This document shows positions 4,474 to 10,493 of a stretch of 11,406 bases of DNA, in pieces. A program made the translations under genes and the position numbers. Each line of letters begins with the position of its first letter. The first letter of the stretch is position 1. This DNA is from a bacterium (lineage in GTDB: Bacteria > Patescibacteriota > Patescibacteriia > Patescibacteriales > GWC2-42-12). The stretch spans positions 1-11,406 of the forward strand of contig JAURWF010000045.1 in the NCBI GenBank assembly GCA_030655095.1, read 5' to 3'. The notes under the pieces were generated by a model, which ran no database searches, was not told the DNA's origin, and was given only the letters and a program-made list of their open reading frames with translations.

Positions 4474-5586
4474 TTACCGCCTGTTTCTATTGGCACCCCC
4501 TTTGCCAAACGGCGATAGTTGTATTCTTAATATCTCTCTAATTGATTTTTCCCTTACATTCCCAACGGTTCTATTTGGATAGTCTTTAAAGAACATGTCA
4601 TAACAGTTGCTAATATATCCATCATGACTTATCCTGATAGCTTGCACAAAAGCATTGTCCCATGGCAAATAGTTAAAATAGACTGTATTGCCATTAAAAG
4701 AATATTTGTTAAAGATAACCCCATATTCGTCAATGAATATATTCTTTTTATCAATAATTCTCTCATTCACAAGTTCCACCATTAAGCTACTTGATGGTGA
4801 AGAAAAGTTATTTTTAACATAGATATTCAAGTCATCATATTGGCTGAAGTCTATTAGATCACCTTGTACTAATTTGTTCATCCTCGGAAGGATAAACATA
4901 TCTGCCAAATACAACTCTTCATTCGTATTTAAAGTTATAAAAGGTGATAATAAAAAGTTCCTGATGCCAATTTTATAGACTGTTTCTACGACTTCAGCAA
5001 TACAGTCGCAATTTAATCTATTGATAGTAAAACTAACAAATACCTTTTTTAACAAATCATAGCGGGATAGTAACAACAAATTAGCCATTAATTTATTGTA
5101 AGTATCCTTCCCACGAATAGCATTATGCACCTTTTCGGTGCCATCAAGGCTTATGTCCATATAGTCAGGATTGATCTTGTTAATCTCTTCTATCTTTTTT
5201 TCATTCAACAGCAATCCATTAGTTACCAGCCCAAAGCGTAATTTAGGTTTTTCCTCTCTTTGCTCCTTAAAATATAGGAGTAAATTTTTGGTTTTCTGCC
5301 AGCTTAACAGTGGCTCTTTACCAACATTTCCAAAAGTCAATCCACCTATTTCAATACACTCATCAAAAACTTTTCTCCAATCTTTGATAGATAAAGAGTC
5401 CTTTCCATTCTCGTAACCTACATAACAGTGTCTGCATTGAAGATTACATCTGTTGTTGATAAAATACGACACCTCCAATGGATAAAAATTCATCTGTTGA
5501 ATGTAATCTAATCTCAAATCTTTTGCGGAAATAGGTTTGTAATTTTGAGTAATCCCACCATTACTGCCTGACCATCCTATAGCCAT
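4474..5586 (-). CDS. Radical SAM enzyme, SPASM/twitch-like, substrate unknown
   Basis: A 370-residue radical SAM protein. The cluster motif is CNLQCRHC (C47, C51, C54). The SAM-binding strand motif reads FGNVGKEP (86-92) in place of the common GGEP; VTNG (121-124) and DISLDGT (144-150) follow as usual. Near the C-terminus HDGYISNC then VGNVREKSIREI (about 321-352) resembles a SPASM/twitch region, but only one cysteine (C328) is present there, so a full auxiliary cluster is unlikely. Both tails are unusual: a glycine/serine-rich start (MAIGWSGSNGG) and a basic end (SPFGKGGANRNRR). Such enzymes often modify peptides, proteins or RNA; no precursor peptide gene is visible. It has the only strong Shine-Dalgarno in the window, is divergent from a TrmB-like regulator, and converges on lspA with a 3-nt gap. 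Confidence 0.85.
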   Translation of the reverse strand: MAIGWSGSNGGITQNYKPISAKDLRLDYIQQMNFYPLEVSYFINNRCNLQCRHCYVGYENGKDSLSIKDWRKVFDECIEIGGLTFGNVGKEPLLSWQKTKNLLLYFKEQREEKPKLRFGLVTNGLLLNEKKIEEINKINPDYMDISLDGTEKVHNAIRGKDTYNKLMANLLLLSRYDLLKKVFVSFTINRLNCDCIAEVVETVYKIGIRNFLLSPFITLNTNEELYLADMFILPRMNKLVQGDLIDFSQYDDLNIYVKNNFSSPSSSLMVELVNERIIDKKNIFIDEYGVIFNKYSFNGNTVYFNYLPWDNAFVQAIRISHDGYISNCYDMFFKDYPNRTVGNVREKSIREILRIQLSPFGKGGANRNRR

Positions 5587-5590
5587 AATA

Positions 5591-5598
5591 CACCTCCT
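5591..5598 (-). promoter_or_regulatory. Strong Shine-Dalgarno of the radical SAM gene
   Basis: On the minus strand AGGAGGTG, with the core AGGAGG 6 nt before ATG 5586. It fixes the start codon. The other start regions in the window have no comparable site (the 3D-domain gene has only GGTAGG). Confidence 0.85.
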
Positions 5599-5637
5599 AA
5601 CTAAACTAATGCCTTTTGCTTTTGCTCTTCATATTTC

Positions 5638-5651
5638 AAAGAACGTTCTTT
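5638..5651. promoter_or_regulatory. 14-bp perfect palindrome, candidate operator for the radical SAM gene
   Basis: AAAGAACGTTCTTT is a perfect palindrome. On the minus strand it lies directly downstream of a -10-like GATAAT (5653-5658 as ATTATC on plus), i.e. over the expected transcription start of the radical SAM gene. No good -35 at the correct distance was found, so the promoter is tentative. Confidence 0.45.
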
Positions 5652-5679
5652 TATTATCTTACAAAAGATATAAAAAAAA

Positions 5680-5708
5680 TTGACAAAAGTGTATATTTTT
5701 GATACACT
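5680..5708 (+). promoter_or_regulatory. Promoter of the TrmB-like regulator, leaderless
   Basis: A consensus -35 TTGACA (5680-5685), a 17-nt spacer, then TACACT (5703-5708) as a fair -10. The predicted start falls 6-7 nt later, at or next to the ATG at 5715, so the mRNA would have essentially no leader. Confidence 0.6.
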
Positions 5709-5711
5709 TTT
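5685..5711. promoter_or_regulatory. Inverted repeat AAAAGTGTAT-7-ATACACTTTT, candidate operator
   Basis: Perfect 10-bp arms (5685-5694 and 5702-5711) are separated by ATTTTTG. They fill the space between -35 and start codon of the regulator gene, covering its -10. Such placement fits autorepression by the winged-helix product of that gene. The binding partner is inferred. Confidence 0.6.
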
Positions 5712-5714
5712 TAT

Positions 5715-6476
5715 ATGGAAAAAACAGAAGAAAAAATAAGTAATTATTTAAAAAAAGCGTCTTTTTCTAATTATGAAAGTAAAATAATTGAATATGTTGT
5801 AGATAATGGCTATGGTTCCATAACATTATTTTCAAAGTATTTGGGGGTGGCAAGAGCTAGTATATATAAATTAGTAAAAATACTTTCCAAAAGAGGTATT
5901 TTAAATACTGTTAAAAAAGGAAAACGAACATTTTTTGAAATGAATAATGATTTTAATCTTTTGGAAATATATGAAAATGTATATAAAAAATTAGAAAAAA
6001 TAAAAAAAATAAGATTAAATTCAAAACAAAAAAACTTTTTTCTTCCAAAAGACATTCACTCATTCCTTGAAATAGCTTTACAGATGAAAAGAGGCGAAAT
6101 AATCTATTCCATAGAAACTTCGGAGGATGTAAAGTTTTTGTTTGAAGATAAAGAATGGAATTTAAAATGGCAAGAAAAAGCCTCAAGGAAAGGAATAGTT
6201 TTAAAAGGGATTGGGACTATAGGAGGAGTAAAATTTTTTGAACAAGGAAAAATAATAGGCACTCTTTTAGAAATATTAAAAAAAAGAAGCGGTAGCGCAA
6301 GAATACTGCCGAATGAATTAAATTTTCCATTAAGTATAGTCTCTTTTAAAAATTTTACTGGTTTTTTTTCTAGATCAAAAGATATTCTTTATACTATTCA
6401 TGATGAAAATATAGCAAAAACAATACAAGCGATACTTGATTTTGTTTACGAACAATCAAACTATAAAAATATATAA
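5715..6476 (+). CDS. TrmB-like winged-helix transcriptional regulator
   Basis: A 253-residue protein. A winged helix-turn-helix lies at about 14-75 (NYESKIIEYV, then LGVARASIYKLVKILSKRGIL as recognition helix, then wing VKKGKRTFFEM). A lysine-rich, probably coiled-coil linker follows at 80-105, and a C-terminal sensor-like domain at 107-250 contains ILPNELNFPLSIVSFKNFTGFFS. The order and the RxLP-type segment fit TrmB-family regulators, which bind a ligand in the C-terminal domain and control metabolic genes. The ligand is unknown. It is divergent from the radical SAM gene with 128 bases between, so that gene is the obvious target, and an inverted repeat over its own promoter suggests autoregulation. 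The gene is particularly rich in AAA/ATA codons, more AT-rich than its neighbours. Confidence 0.75.
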   Translation: MEKTEEKISNYLKKASFSNYESKIIEYVVDNGYGSITLFSKYLGVARASIYKLVKILSKRGILNTVKKGKRTFFEMNNDFNLLEIYENVYKKLEKIKKIRLNSKQKNFFLPKDIHSFLEIALQMKRGEIIYSIETSEDVKFLFEDKEWNLKWQEKASRKGIVLKGIGTIGGVKFFEQGKIIGTLLEILKKRSGSARILPNELNFPLSIVSFKNFTGFFSRSKDILYTIHDENIAKTIQAILDFVYEQSNYKNI

Positions 6477-6626
6477 TAGGTCTCGCTAGAAAAATTTCCT
6501 AAAATAAAAAAATAAGTGTGTTTTTGGTTATAGCGGAAATAAAAAGTAATTAAAAATAAAATTAAAAAATTTATTCAAAGTTATCCACCTTTTAGAGCTC
6601 TATCATCTTAGATTCTTGTTATAATT
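6477..6626. other. AT-rich spacer between the regulator and tsaE (convergent)
   Basis: It contains ATTTCC/GGAAAT (6495-6540 region) and the perfect palindrome TAGAGCTCTA (6593-6602). A one-mismatch DnaA box TTATCCACC lies at 6581-6589. No convincing terminator with a T-tract for either gene, and no coding frame, was seen. Confidence 0.4.
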
Positions 6627-7052
6627 TTAAAAATTAAAATTAATAGTCCTATCTGTTTTGTTTATGAGAATTTTAATAAATTTTGTCTTTTTGGGCAAGA
6701 TTTTCTTTATTTTATCAGCCCATTCTATTATTGTTATTGTGTCTGGTTGATTAAAGTATTCATTGGCTCCGATGGCAGTCAGATCGTTTGCTGATTTAAT
6801 TCTGTAAGCATCAATATGAACTAAGAATTTAATTTGTTTATGTTCGTTTACTTGATAGATTTTCATTAAAACAAATGTTGGGCTGGTGATATTTTTTTTA
6901 ATTCCTAATTCTGTTGCAATGCCTTTGGTAAAAAGTGTTTTTCCAGCGCCTAAATTGCCGATTAGACCAATAACTTCTCCTCCTTTTAGTTCTTTAGTAA
7001 ACTTTTTGGCTAAAACTAAAGTTTCTTCTGCTGTTTTAGTATAATATTTCAT
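6627..7052 (-). CDS. tsaE: tRNA threonylcarbamoyladenosine biosynthesis ATPase TsaE
   Basis: A 141-residue P-loop ATPase. It works with TsaB and TsaD to transfer threonylcarbamoyl to A37 of ANN-decoding tRNAs. Walker A GNLGAGKT is at 32-39, the family block TSPTF at 56-60, HIDAYR (Walker B-like) at 79-84, and IIEWADK at 108-114. The length is normal for the family. It starts at ATG 7052 without a Shine-Dalgarno. It follows aspS on the same strand but is separated by about 210 bases occupied by a repeat element, so co-transcription would run through that element. tsaB and tsaD are not in the window. Confidence 0.92.
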   Translation of the reverse strand: MKYYTKTAEETLVLAKKFTKELKGGEVIGLIGNLGAGKTLFTKGIATELGIKKNITSPTFVLMKIYQVNEHKQIKFLVHIDAYRIKSANDLTAIGANEYFNQPDTITIIEWADKIKKILPKKTKFIKILINKTDRTINFNF

Positions 7053-7091
7053 ATTTAAGAAGATGAAATAACGTAACTGCTCATAACCTAC

Positions 7092-7225
7092 TTTTTGTCA
7101 TTCTGAATTCCGCCTAAGCGGGATGAAGAATCTATAATAGATGGTTAGCAAAATAAAATGTCTTAATTTATAAGTCATGTATTATAGATCTCTCACCCTG
7201 ATTACAGGGTTCGAGATGACAAAAA
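7092..7225. repeat. MITE-like element with TTTTTGTCAT ends and internal hairpins
   Basis: The two halves are inverted copies of about 50 bases. The left starts TTTTTGTCAT (7092) and ends with ATCTATAATAGAT (around 7130-7142); the right starts ATGTATTATAGAT (around 7178) and ends ATGACAAAAA (7225). Each half carries its own small hairpin at the equivalent place: CCGC/GCGG on the left, CCCTG/CAGGG on the right, which have different sequences but the same fold. It is non-coding and lies between aspS and tsaE. TGTCATTCTGA-type ends recur between genes in many genomes. Confidence 0.65.
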
Positions 7226-7262
7226 AATGGGGAGTAAACAGTTCGAAATAATTTTTGTAAAT

Positions 7263-9050
7263 TTATTTTATTGTTTTTATATTGAGTTCTCTTAATTGTT
7301 TTTCATTAATTTCGCTTGGACTATCCATCATTAAATCTTTTCCTCCTCCGTCTTTTGGAAAAGCGTAAATATCGCGAATAGAATCTAAATCTAAAAGCAC
7401 CATTAATATACGATCAACGCCTGGCGCATTTCCGCCATGAGGAGGAGCTCCATATTCAAAAGCTCTAATCATAGCGCCAAATTTGTTGTCAACTTCTTCT
7501 TTTGTGTATCCTGCTATTTCAAACGCCTTATACATAATTTCTGGCTGATGATTTCTGATTGCGCCACTGGATGCTTCAAATCCATTTAATACTAAATCAT
7601 ATTGATAAGCTAAAATTTTTAATGGATCTATTGTTTTTAGGGCTTTTAAACCTCCTTGTGGCATAGAAAAAGGATTGTGTCCAAAATCAATTCGGCCTTC
7701 TTCAATTTCCGAATAATCATACATTGGAAAATCAACAACCCAACACCAAGCTGCTTTTGTATTATCTTTTAATCCAAGTTTTAATGCGCATTCATTTCTA
7801 ACAGCGCCTAAACTTAAGCAAACAGTTTTCCAGTCATCAGCGCCAAAAAATATTATATCGCCTGCCTTAGCTTTAACTTCTTTAATAATTTTTTGAGTCA
7901 ATTCTTCTCCTAAAAATTTTATTATTGGAGACTGCAATTCGCCACTTTCTCTAATAATAATATAAGCTAATCCTTTTGCGCCTTTACTTTTTGCGACTTC
8001 TGTTAATTCATCAATTTCTTTTCTGCTAAATTTAGCGCCATTGTCAACTTTTAAAGCATGAACAGTTCCACTAGTTTTAATGACTTGAGTAAAAACTGAG
8101 AATCCACAGTCTTTAACTATTTCAGTTATCGGCGTAATCTCCATATCAAAACGTAAATCAGGCTTGTCAGTTCCATATTTATTCATTGCTTCTTTCCATG
8201 GTATTTGTTTAAAACGGCCATTTTCTTCAATGTTTACTATTTTTTTAGCGCTAAATTTTTCTGTAAGAGTTTTCATTAATGGCTCCATTATTTTTAATAC
8301 ATCATCTTGTTCAACAAAGCTCATCTCCATGTCTAATTGGTAAAACTCTCCATAATGTCTGTCCATTCTTGGGTCTTCGTCGCGAAAACATGGGGCGATT
8401 TGAAAATATTTATCAAGCCCACCAACCATTAAAAGTTGTTTAAATTGTTGAGGTGCTTGCGGCAAAGCGTAAAATTTCCCTTCATGCAGTCGAGATGGTA
8501 CTAAAAAGTCTCGTGCGCCTTCAGGCGAAGAATTAGCTAAGATTGGAGTTTGCACTTCAATAAAATCGCGATCATTGAAATATTTTCTTATGTGTTGAAA
8601 AAAATCATTTTTAATTTTTAATATTTCTTGTAATTTTGGCCGCCTTAAATCAATAAAGCGATATTTTAAACGCAAAGCTTCATTGGCTTCAATGGCTTTT
8701 TCTTCATTTAATTCAAATGGCGGAGTTTTTGATTTTGATAAAATTTCAATTTCTAAACATTGAATTTCAATTTTTCCCGTTTTTAATTTTTTATTTATCA
8801 TGTTATCAGGCCTAGGTGCTACTTCTCCTTTGACTTTAATAACCCATTCGCTGCGTAATTTATCGGCCTCTTCTAAAGCTTTTTGGCTTATATCAGGATC
8901 AAATTTTAATTGTGTGAGGCCATACCTATCTCTTAAATCAATAAAAATAATTCCACCGTGATCTCTTCGACGGTGTACCCATCCAGACAAAGTTATCTTT
9001 TGTCCAATATTTTTTTTATCTAATTCTCCGCACGTATGAGTTCTAAACAT
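7263..9050 (-). CDS. aspS: Aspartyl-tRNA synthetase, bacterial type
   Basis: A 595-residue class II synthetase charging tRNA-Asp. It has an N-terminal OB fold (GWVHRRRDHGGIIFIDLRDRYG, 23-44), then the catalytic core with motif 2 (FRDEDPRMDRHYGEFYQLDMEMSF). The bacterial GAD insertion domain follows, then motif 3 (APGVDRILMVLLDLDSIRDIYAFPK). The length is normal. ATG 9050 is chosen: the frame stays open 12 codons further upstream but that part lies inside tRNA-Val, and with this start the specificity residue falls exactly at 31. Residue 31 is His and residue 83 Asn; His31 is typical of non-discriminating AspRS that also charges tRNA-Asn. No Shine-Dalgarno is possible: only 6 nt separate the tRNA 3' end from the ATG. 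It is downstream of tRNA-Leu and tRNA-Val in one likely transcript. Confidence 0.95.
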   Translation of the reverse strand: MFRTHTCGELDKKNIGQKITLSGWVHRRRDHGGIIFIDLRDRYGLTQLKFDPDISQKALEEADKLRSEWVIKVKGEVAPRPDNMINKKLKTGKIEIQCLEIEILSKSKTPPFELNEEKAIEANEALRLKYRFIDLRRPKLQEILKIKNDFFQHIRKYFNDRDFIEVQTPILANSSPEGARDFLVPSRLHEGKFYALPQAPQQFKQLLMVGGLDKYFQIAPCFRDEDPRMDRHYGEFYQLDMEMSFVEQDDVLKIMEPLMKTLTEKFSAKKIVNIEENGRFKQIPWKEAMNKYGTDKPDLRFDMEITPITEIVKDCGFSVFTQVIKTSGTVHALKVDNGAKFSRKEIDELTEVAKSKGAKGLAYIIIRESGELQSPIIKFLGEELTQKIIKEVKAKAGDIIFFGADDWKTVCLSLGAVRNECALKLGLKDNTKAAWCWVVDFPMYDYSEIEEGRIDFGHNPFSMPQGGLKALKTIDPLKILAYQYDLVLNGFEASSGAIRNHQPEIMYKAFEIAGYTKEEVDNKFGAMIRAFEYGAPPHGGNAPGVDRILMVLLDLDSIRDIYAFPKDGGGKDLMMDSPSEINEKQLRELNIKTIK

Positions 9051-9056
9051 ATATAG

Positions 9057-9130
9057 TGGGCACACAAGGACTCGAACCCTGGACATCTTCGGTGTAAACG
9101 AAGCGCTCTAGCCAACTGAGCTATGTGCCC
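9057..9130 (-). tRNA. tRNA-Val (anticodon TAC)
   Basis: On the minus strand acceptor arms GGGCACA and TGTGCCC pair fully, with discriminator A (9057). Anticodon stem CTTCG/CGAAG holds loop TTTACAC, anticodon TAC. The D-arm reads AGCTCAGTTGGCTAGAGC and the T-arm GGTTCGAGTCC. CCA is not encoded. It lies 6 nt before aspS and 49 nt after tRNA-Leu. Confidence 0.96.
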
Positions 9131-9135
9131 AAAAA

Positions 9136-9171
9136 TTAATTAACAATTTAATTAACAATTTAATTCATAAT
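9136..9171. repeat. Three tandem 12-bp repeats between the tRNA genes
   Basis: TTAATTAACAAT occurs twice without change (9136-9147, 9148-9159), followed by TTAATTCATAAT (9160-9171). It fills most of the spacer between tRNA-Leu and tRNA-Val. Probably slippage in AT-rich DNA. Confidence 0.7.
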
Positions 9172-9179
9172 TGATTTTG

Positions 9180-9261
<82 letters not shown>

Positions 9262-9263
<2 letters not shown>

Positions 9264-9304
9264 ATTTTATCGACAGAGTTATTAAAAAAATGTCGCTAAA
9301 ATGG
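9262..9304. repeat. 14-bp inverted repeat between rplS and tRNA-Leu
   Basis: CCATTTTATCGACA (left, starting inside the last two bases of the tRNA gene's 5' end) and TGTCGCTAAAATGG (9291-9304) pair at 13 of 14 positions around a 15-base loop. On the minus strand it is the only structure after the rplS stop, but no T-tract follows the stem. It could be a processing site between the mRNA and tRNA. It shares CTGTCG with the ends of the MITE-like family, though in the opposite orientation. Confidence 0.55.
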
Positions 9305-9327
9305 TATTTAGTAATAAATCCTTAATA

Positions 9328-9705
9328 TTAAGCAACATTAAGTATTTTTTTTTCTTTAAGCTTCTTTTTGTAGCCACGTTTTAGAAAAAATAGTTTGGCT
9401 CGTCTGGTTACTATTTGTTTAGTTACAACAATTTTGGTTATAGTCGGTAAGTTAAGAGGAAATATTTTTTCTGCGCCAATGCCATCAAAAACACTTCTAA
9501 CAGTAATAGTCGCTCCTGCTTCTTTGCCATGTTTTTTGGCAATAATAATTCCATCAAAATATTGAATTCTTTCTTTTTCTTCTCCTTTAGAGTTTGTCTC
9601 TTTAATTCTTTGATAGACTCTTACTGACATACCTGGTTTAAGCTCAGGAATAATTCTTTCTTCTGTTTTTTTTGTTTCTTCGCTTTGTGTAGTTTCTTCG
9701 GCCAT
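9328..9705 (-). CDS. rplS: 50S ribosomal protein L19
   Basis: A 125-residue protein matching L19, which sits at the 30S-50S interface. Recognisable segments are IIPELKPGMSVRVYQRIKE, ERIQYFDGIIIAKKHG, ATITVRSVFDGIGAEKIFPLNLPTI and the C-terminal RRAKLFFLKRGYKKKLKEKK. The acidic, Glu/Thr-rich first 17 residues are a short extension before the conserved domain. It starts at ATG 9705 with no Shine-Dalgarno. Upstream are a good promoter and a 25-base hairpin that may be an L19-type leader. tRNA-Leu begins 64 bases downstream on the same strand, so tRNA-Leu, tRNA-Val and aspS may be partly read through from here. The usual rimM-trmD-rpsP partners are absent. Confidence 0.95.
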   Translation of the reverse strand: MAEETTQSEETKKTEERIIPELKPGMSVRVYQRIKETNSKGEEKERIQYFDGIIIAKKHGKEAGATITVRSVFDGIGAEKIFPLNLPTITKIVVTKQIVTRRAKLFFLKRGYKKKLKEKKILNVA

Positions 9706-9718
9706 ATGTTTAATTAAA

Positions 9719-9743
9719 AGATAGAACGGCTAATGTTCTATCT
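9719..9743 (-). promoter_or_regulatory. Hairpin in the rplS leader (possible L19 autoregulation)
   Basis: A perfect 9-bp stem AGATAGAAC/GTTCTATCT with loop ATTAGCC (minus strand), ending 13 bases before the rplS ATG. L19 leaders controlled by the protein itself are known in other bacteria. Whether this is one is inference; it could also weakly terminate upstream transcription. Confidence 0.4.
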
Positions 9744-9770
9744 GTCTGTGATAAATTAATTATTGCTTTC

Positions 9771-9802
9771 ATTATAGTATAATAAAGGCTATTTTTTGTC
9801 AA
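9771..9802 (-). promoter_or_regulatory. rplS promoter
   Basis: On the minus strand a consensus -35 TTGACA (9797-9802, in the 3' end of the upstream kinase gene). At 17 nt lies TACTAT (9774-9779), overlapping a consensus TATAAT (9771-9776, 20-nt spacing). Start near 9766, giving a leader of about 60 nt. Confidence 0.6.
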
Positions 9803-10355
9803 TAATTTGTTTTTTTATATAATTATAGAGTGTACTGAAAACTTGTTTTTTGTTTAATTCTGTTGTATCTAGAATATAATCATAGTTTTTGTGATTATAG
9901 ACATTAATTTGATAATACTTTTTATAACGTTTTACATCGCTATTTATTCGTTGATGTTGACTTTTAAGAACATCTTCTATTGTTTTAAGGTTTTTATCTT
10001 CATTGCGAGAGTTTTTTTTCTTTAATTCTAACCAAACTCTTTTTGCACCAACAAAAGCATCAACGTCTAGATAAATTTTTATTGAATTAGGAATAAAATA
10101 CCAAGAAGTTCTTCCTGAAATAATAAAATTGTCTAATGTTTTGCTTAATTTTTTTTGATATTGATCTAATTCTAAATCGCTTTGTGGATCATTTTCTCCT
10201 AATTTATTATATTCAGCTAAAGATAAATTTAACGATTTTGCTTTAAGTCGTCTTATTGTTCCCATATCATAATACTGCCAACCAAGTTTTTTGGCTAGTT
10301 TTTGAGCAATAGTAGATTTGCCAGAACCAGCTTGTCCTGCAATAGAAATAATCAT
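9789..10355 (-). CDS. Cytidylate kinase-like P-loop kinase
   Basis: A 188-residue protein with an N-terminal P-loop (GQAGSGKST, about 7-15), then YYDMGTIRRLKAKSLNLSLAEY typical of the cytidylate kinase 2 / archaeal CMK-like family. ISGRTSWYFIPNSIKIYLDVDAFVGAKRV follows, which fits the Walker B and CMP-binding region. The LID-like segment is lysine-rich. Family members phosphorylate CMP/dCMP with ATP; some relatives are only distant P-loop kinases, so the exact substrate is not certain. It starts at ATG 10355 without a Shine-Dalgarno and stops with TAG. The rplS promoter lies inside its 3' end, and element C separates it from the recombinase gene upstream. Confidence 0.75.
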   Translation of the reverse strand: MIISIAGQAGSGKSTIAQKLAKKLGWQYYDMGTIRRLKAKSLNLSLAEYNKLGENDPQSDLELDQYQKKLSKTLDNFIISGRTSWYFIPNSIKIYLDVDAFVGAKRVWLELKKKNSRNEDKNLKTIEDVLKSQHQRINSDVKRYKKYYQINVYNHKNYDYILDTTELNKKQVFSTLYNYIKKQIIDKK

Positions 10356-10391
10356 AAAAATGTATTAGAGGTTTTTATGTAAAACTTAATT

Positions 10392-10476
10392 GGGTTTGTC
10401 GTCAAATACCATCTTTGGAATAAAATTCCAAAAAATTTGAAATTTTATATTTAAAAGAGTATTCTGCGATAGACTC
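10392..10476. mobile_element. MITE-like element, copy C (degenerate)
   Basis: An 85-base element made of two diverged inverted halves: GGGTTTGTCGTCAAATA at the left and the complement of GAGTCTATCGCAGAATA at the right. The inner block is ATAAAATTCCAAA / TTTGAAATTTTAT. It is the same family as copy B but more mutated and lacks the central spacer. TAATT flanks both sides. Confidence 0.6.
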
Positions 10477-10493
10477 TAATTATATTATAGTGA

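Noticed and set aside
5171..5416. Plus-strand open frame inside the radical SAM gene
   Set aside because: Antisense shadow of a well-supported enzyme with catalytic motifs.
5587..5714. RiPP precursor peptide gene beside the radical SAM enzyme
   Set aside because: The 128-base gap holds only regulatory repeats; no short frame with a start signal, and none in the spacer after the regulator.
5810..6186. Minus-strand open frames inside the regulator gene
   Set aside because: Two overlapping Phe/Leu-rich frames mirroring lysine-rich coding sequence; the sense protein has a clear winged helix.
9051..9086. Longer AspRS start at 9086
   Set aside because: The extra 12 codons lie in tRNA-Val sequence; ATG 9050 matches the family's N-terminus.
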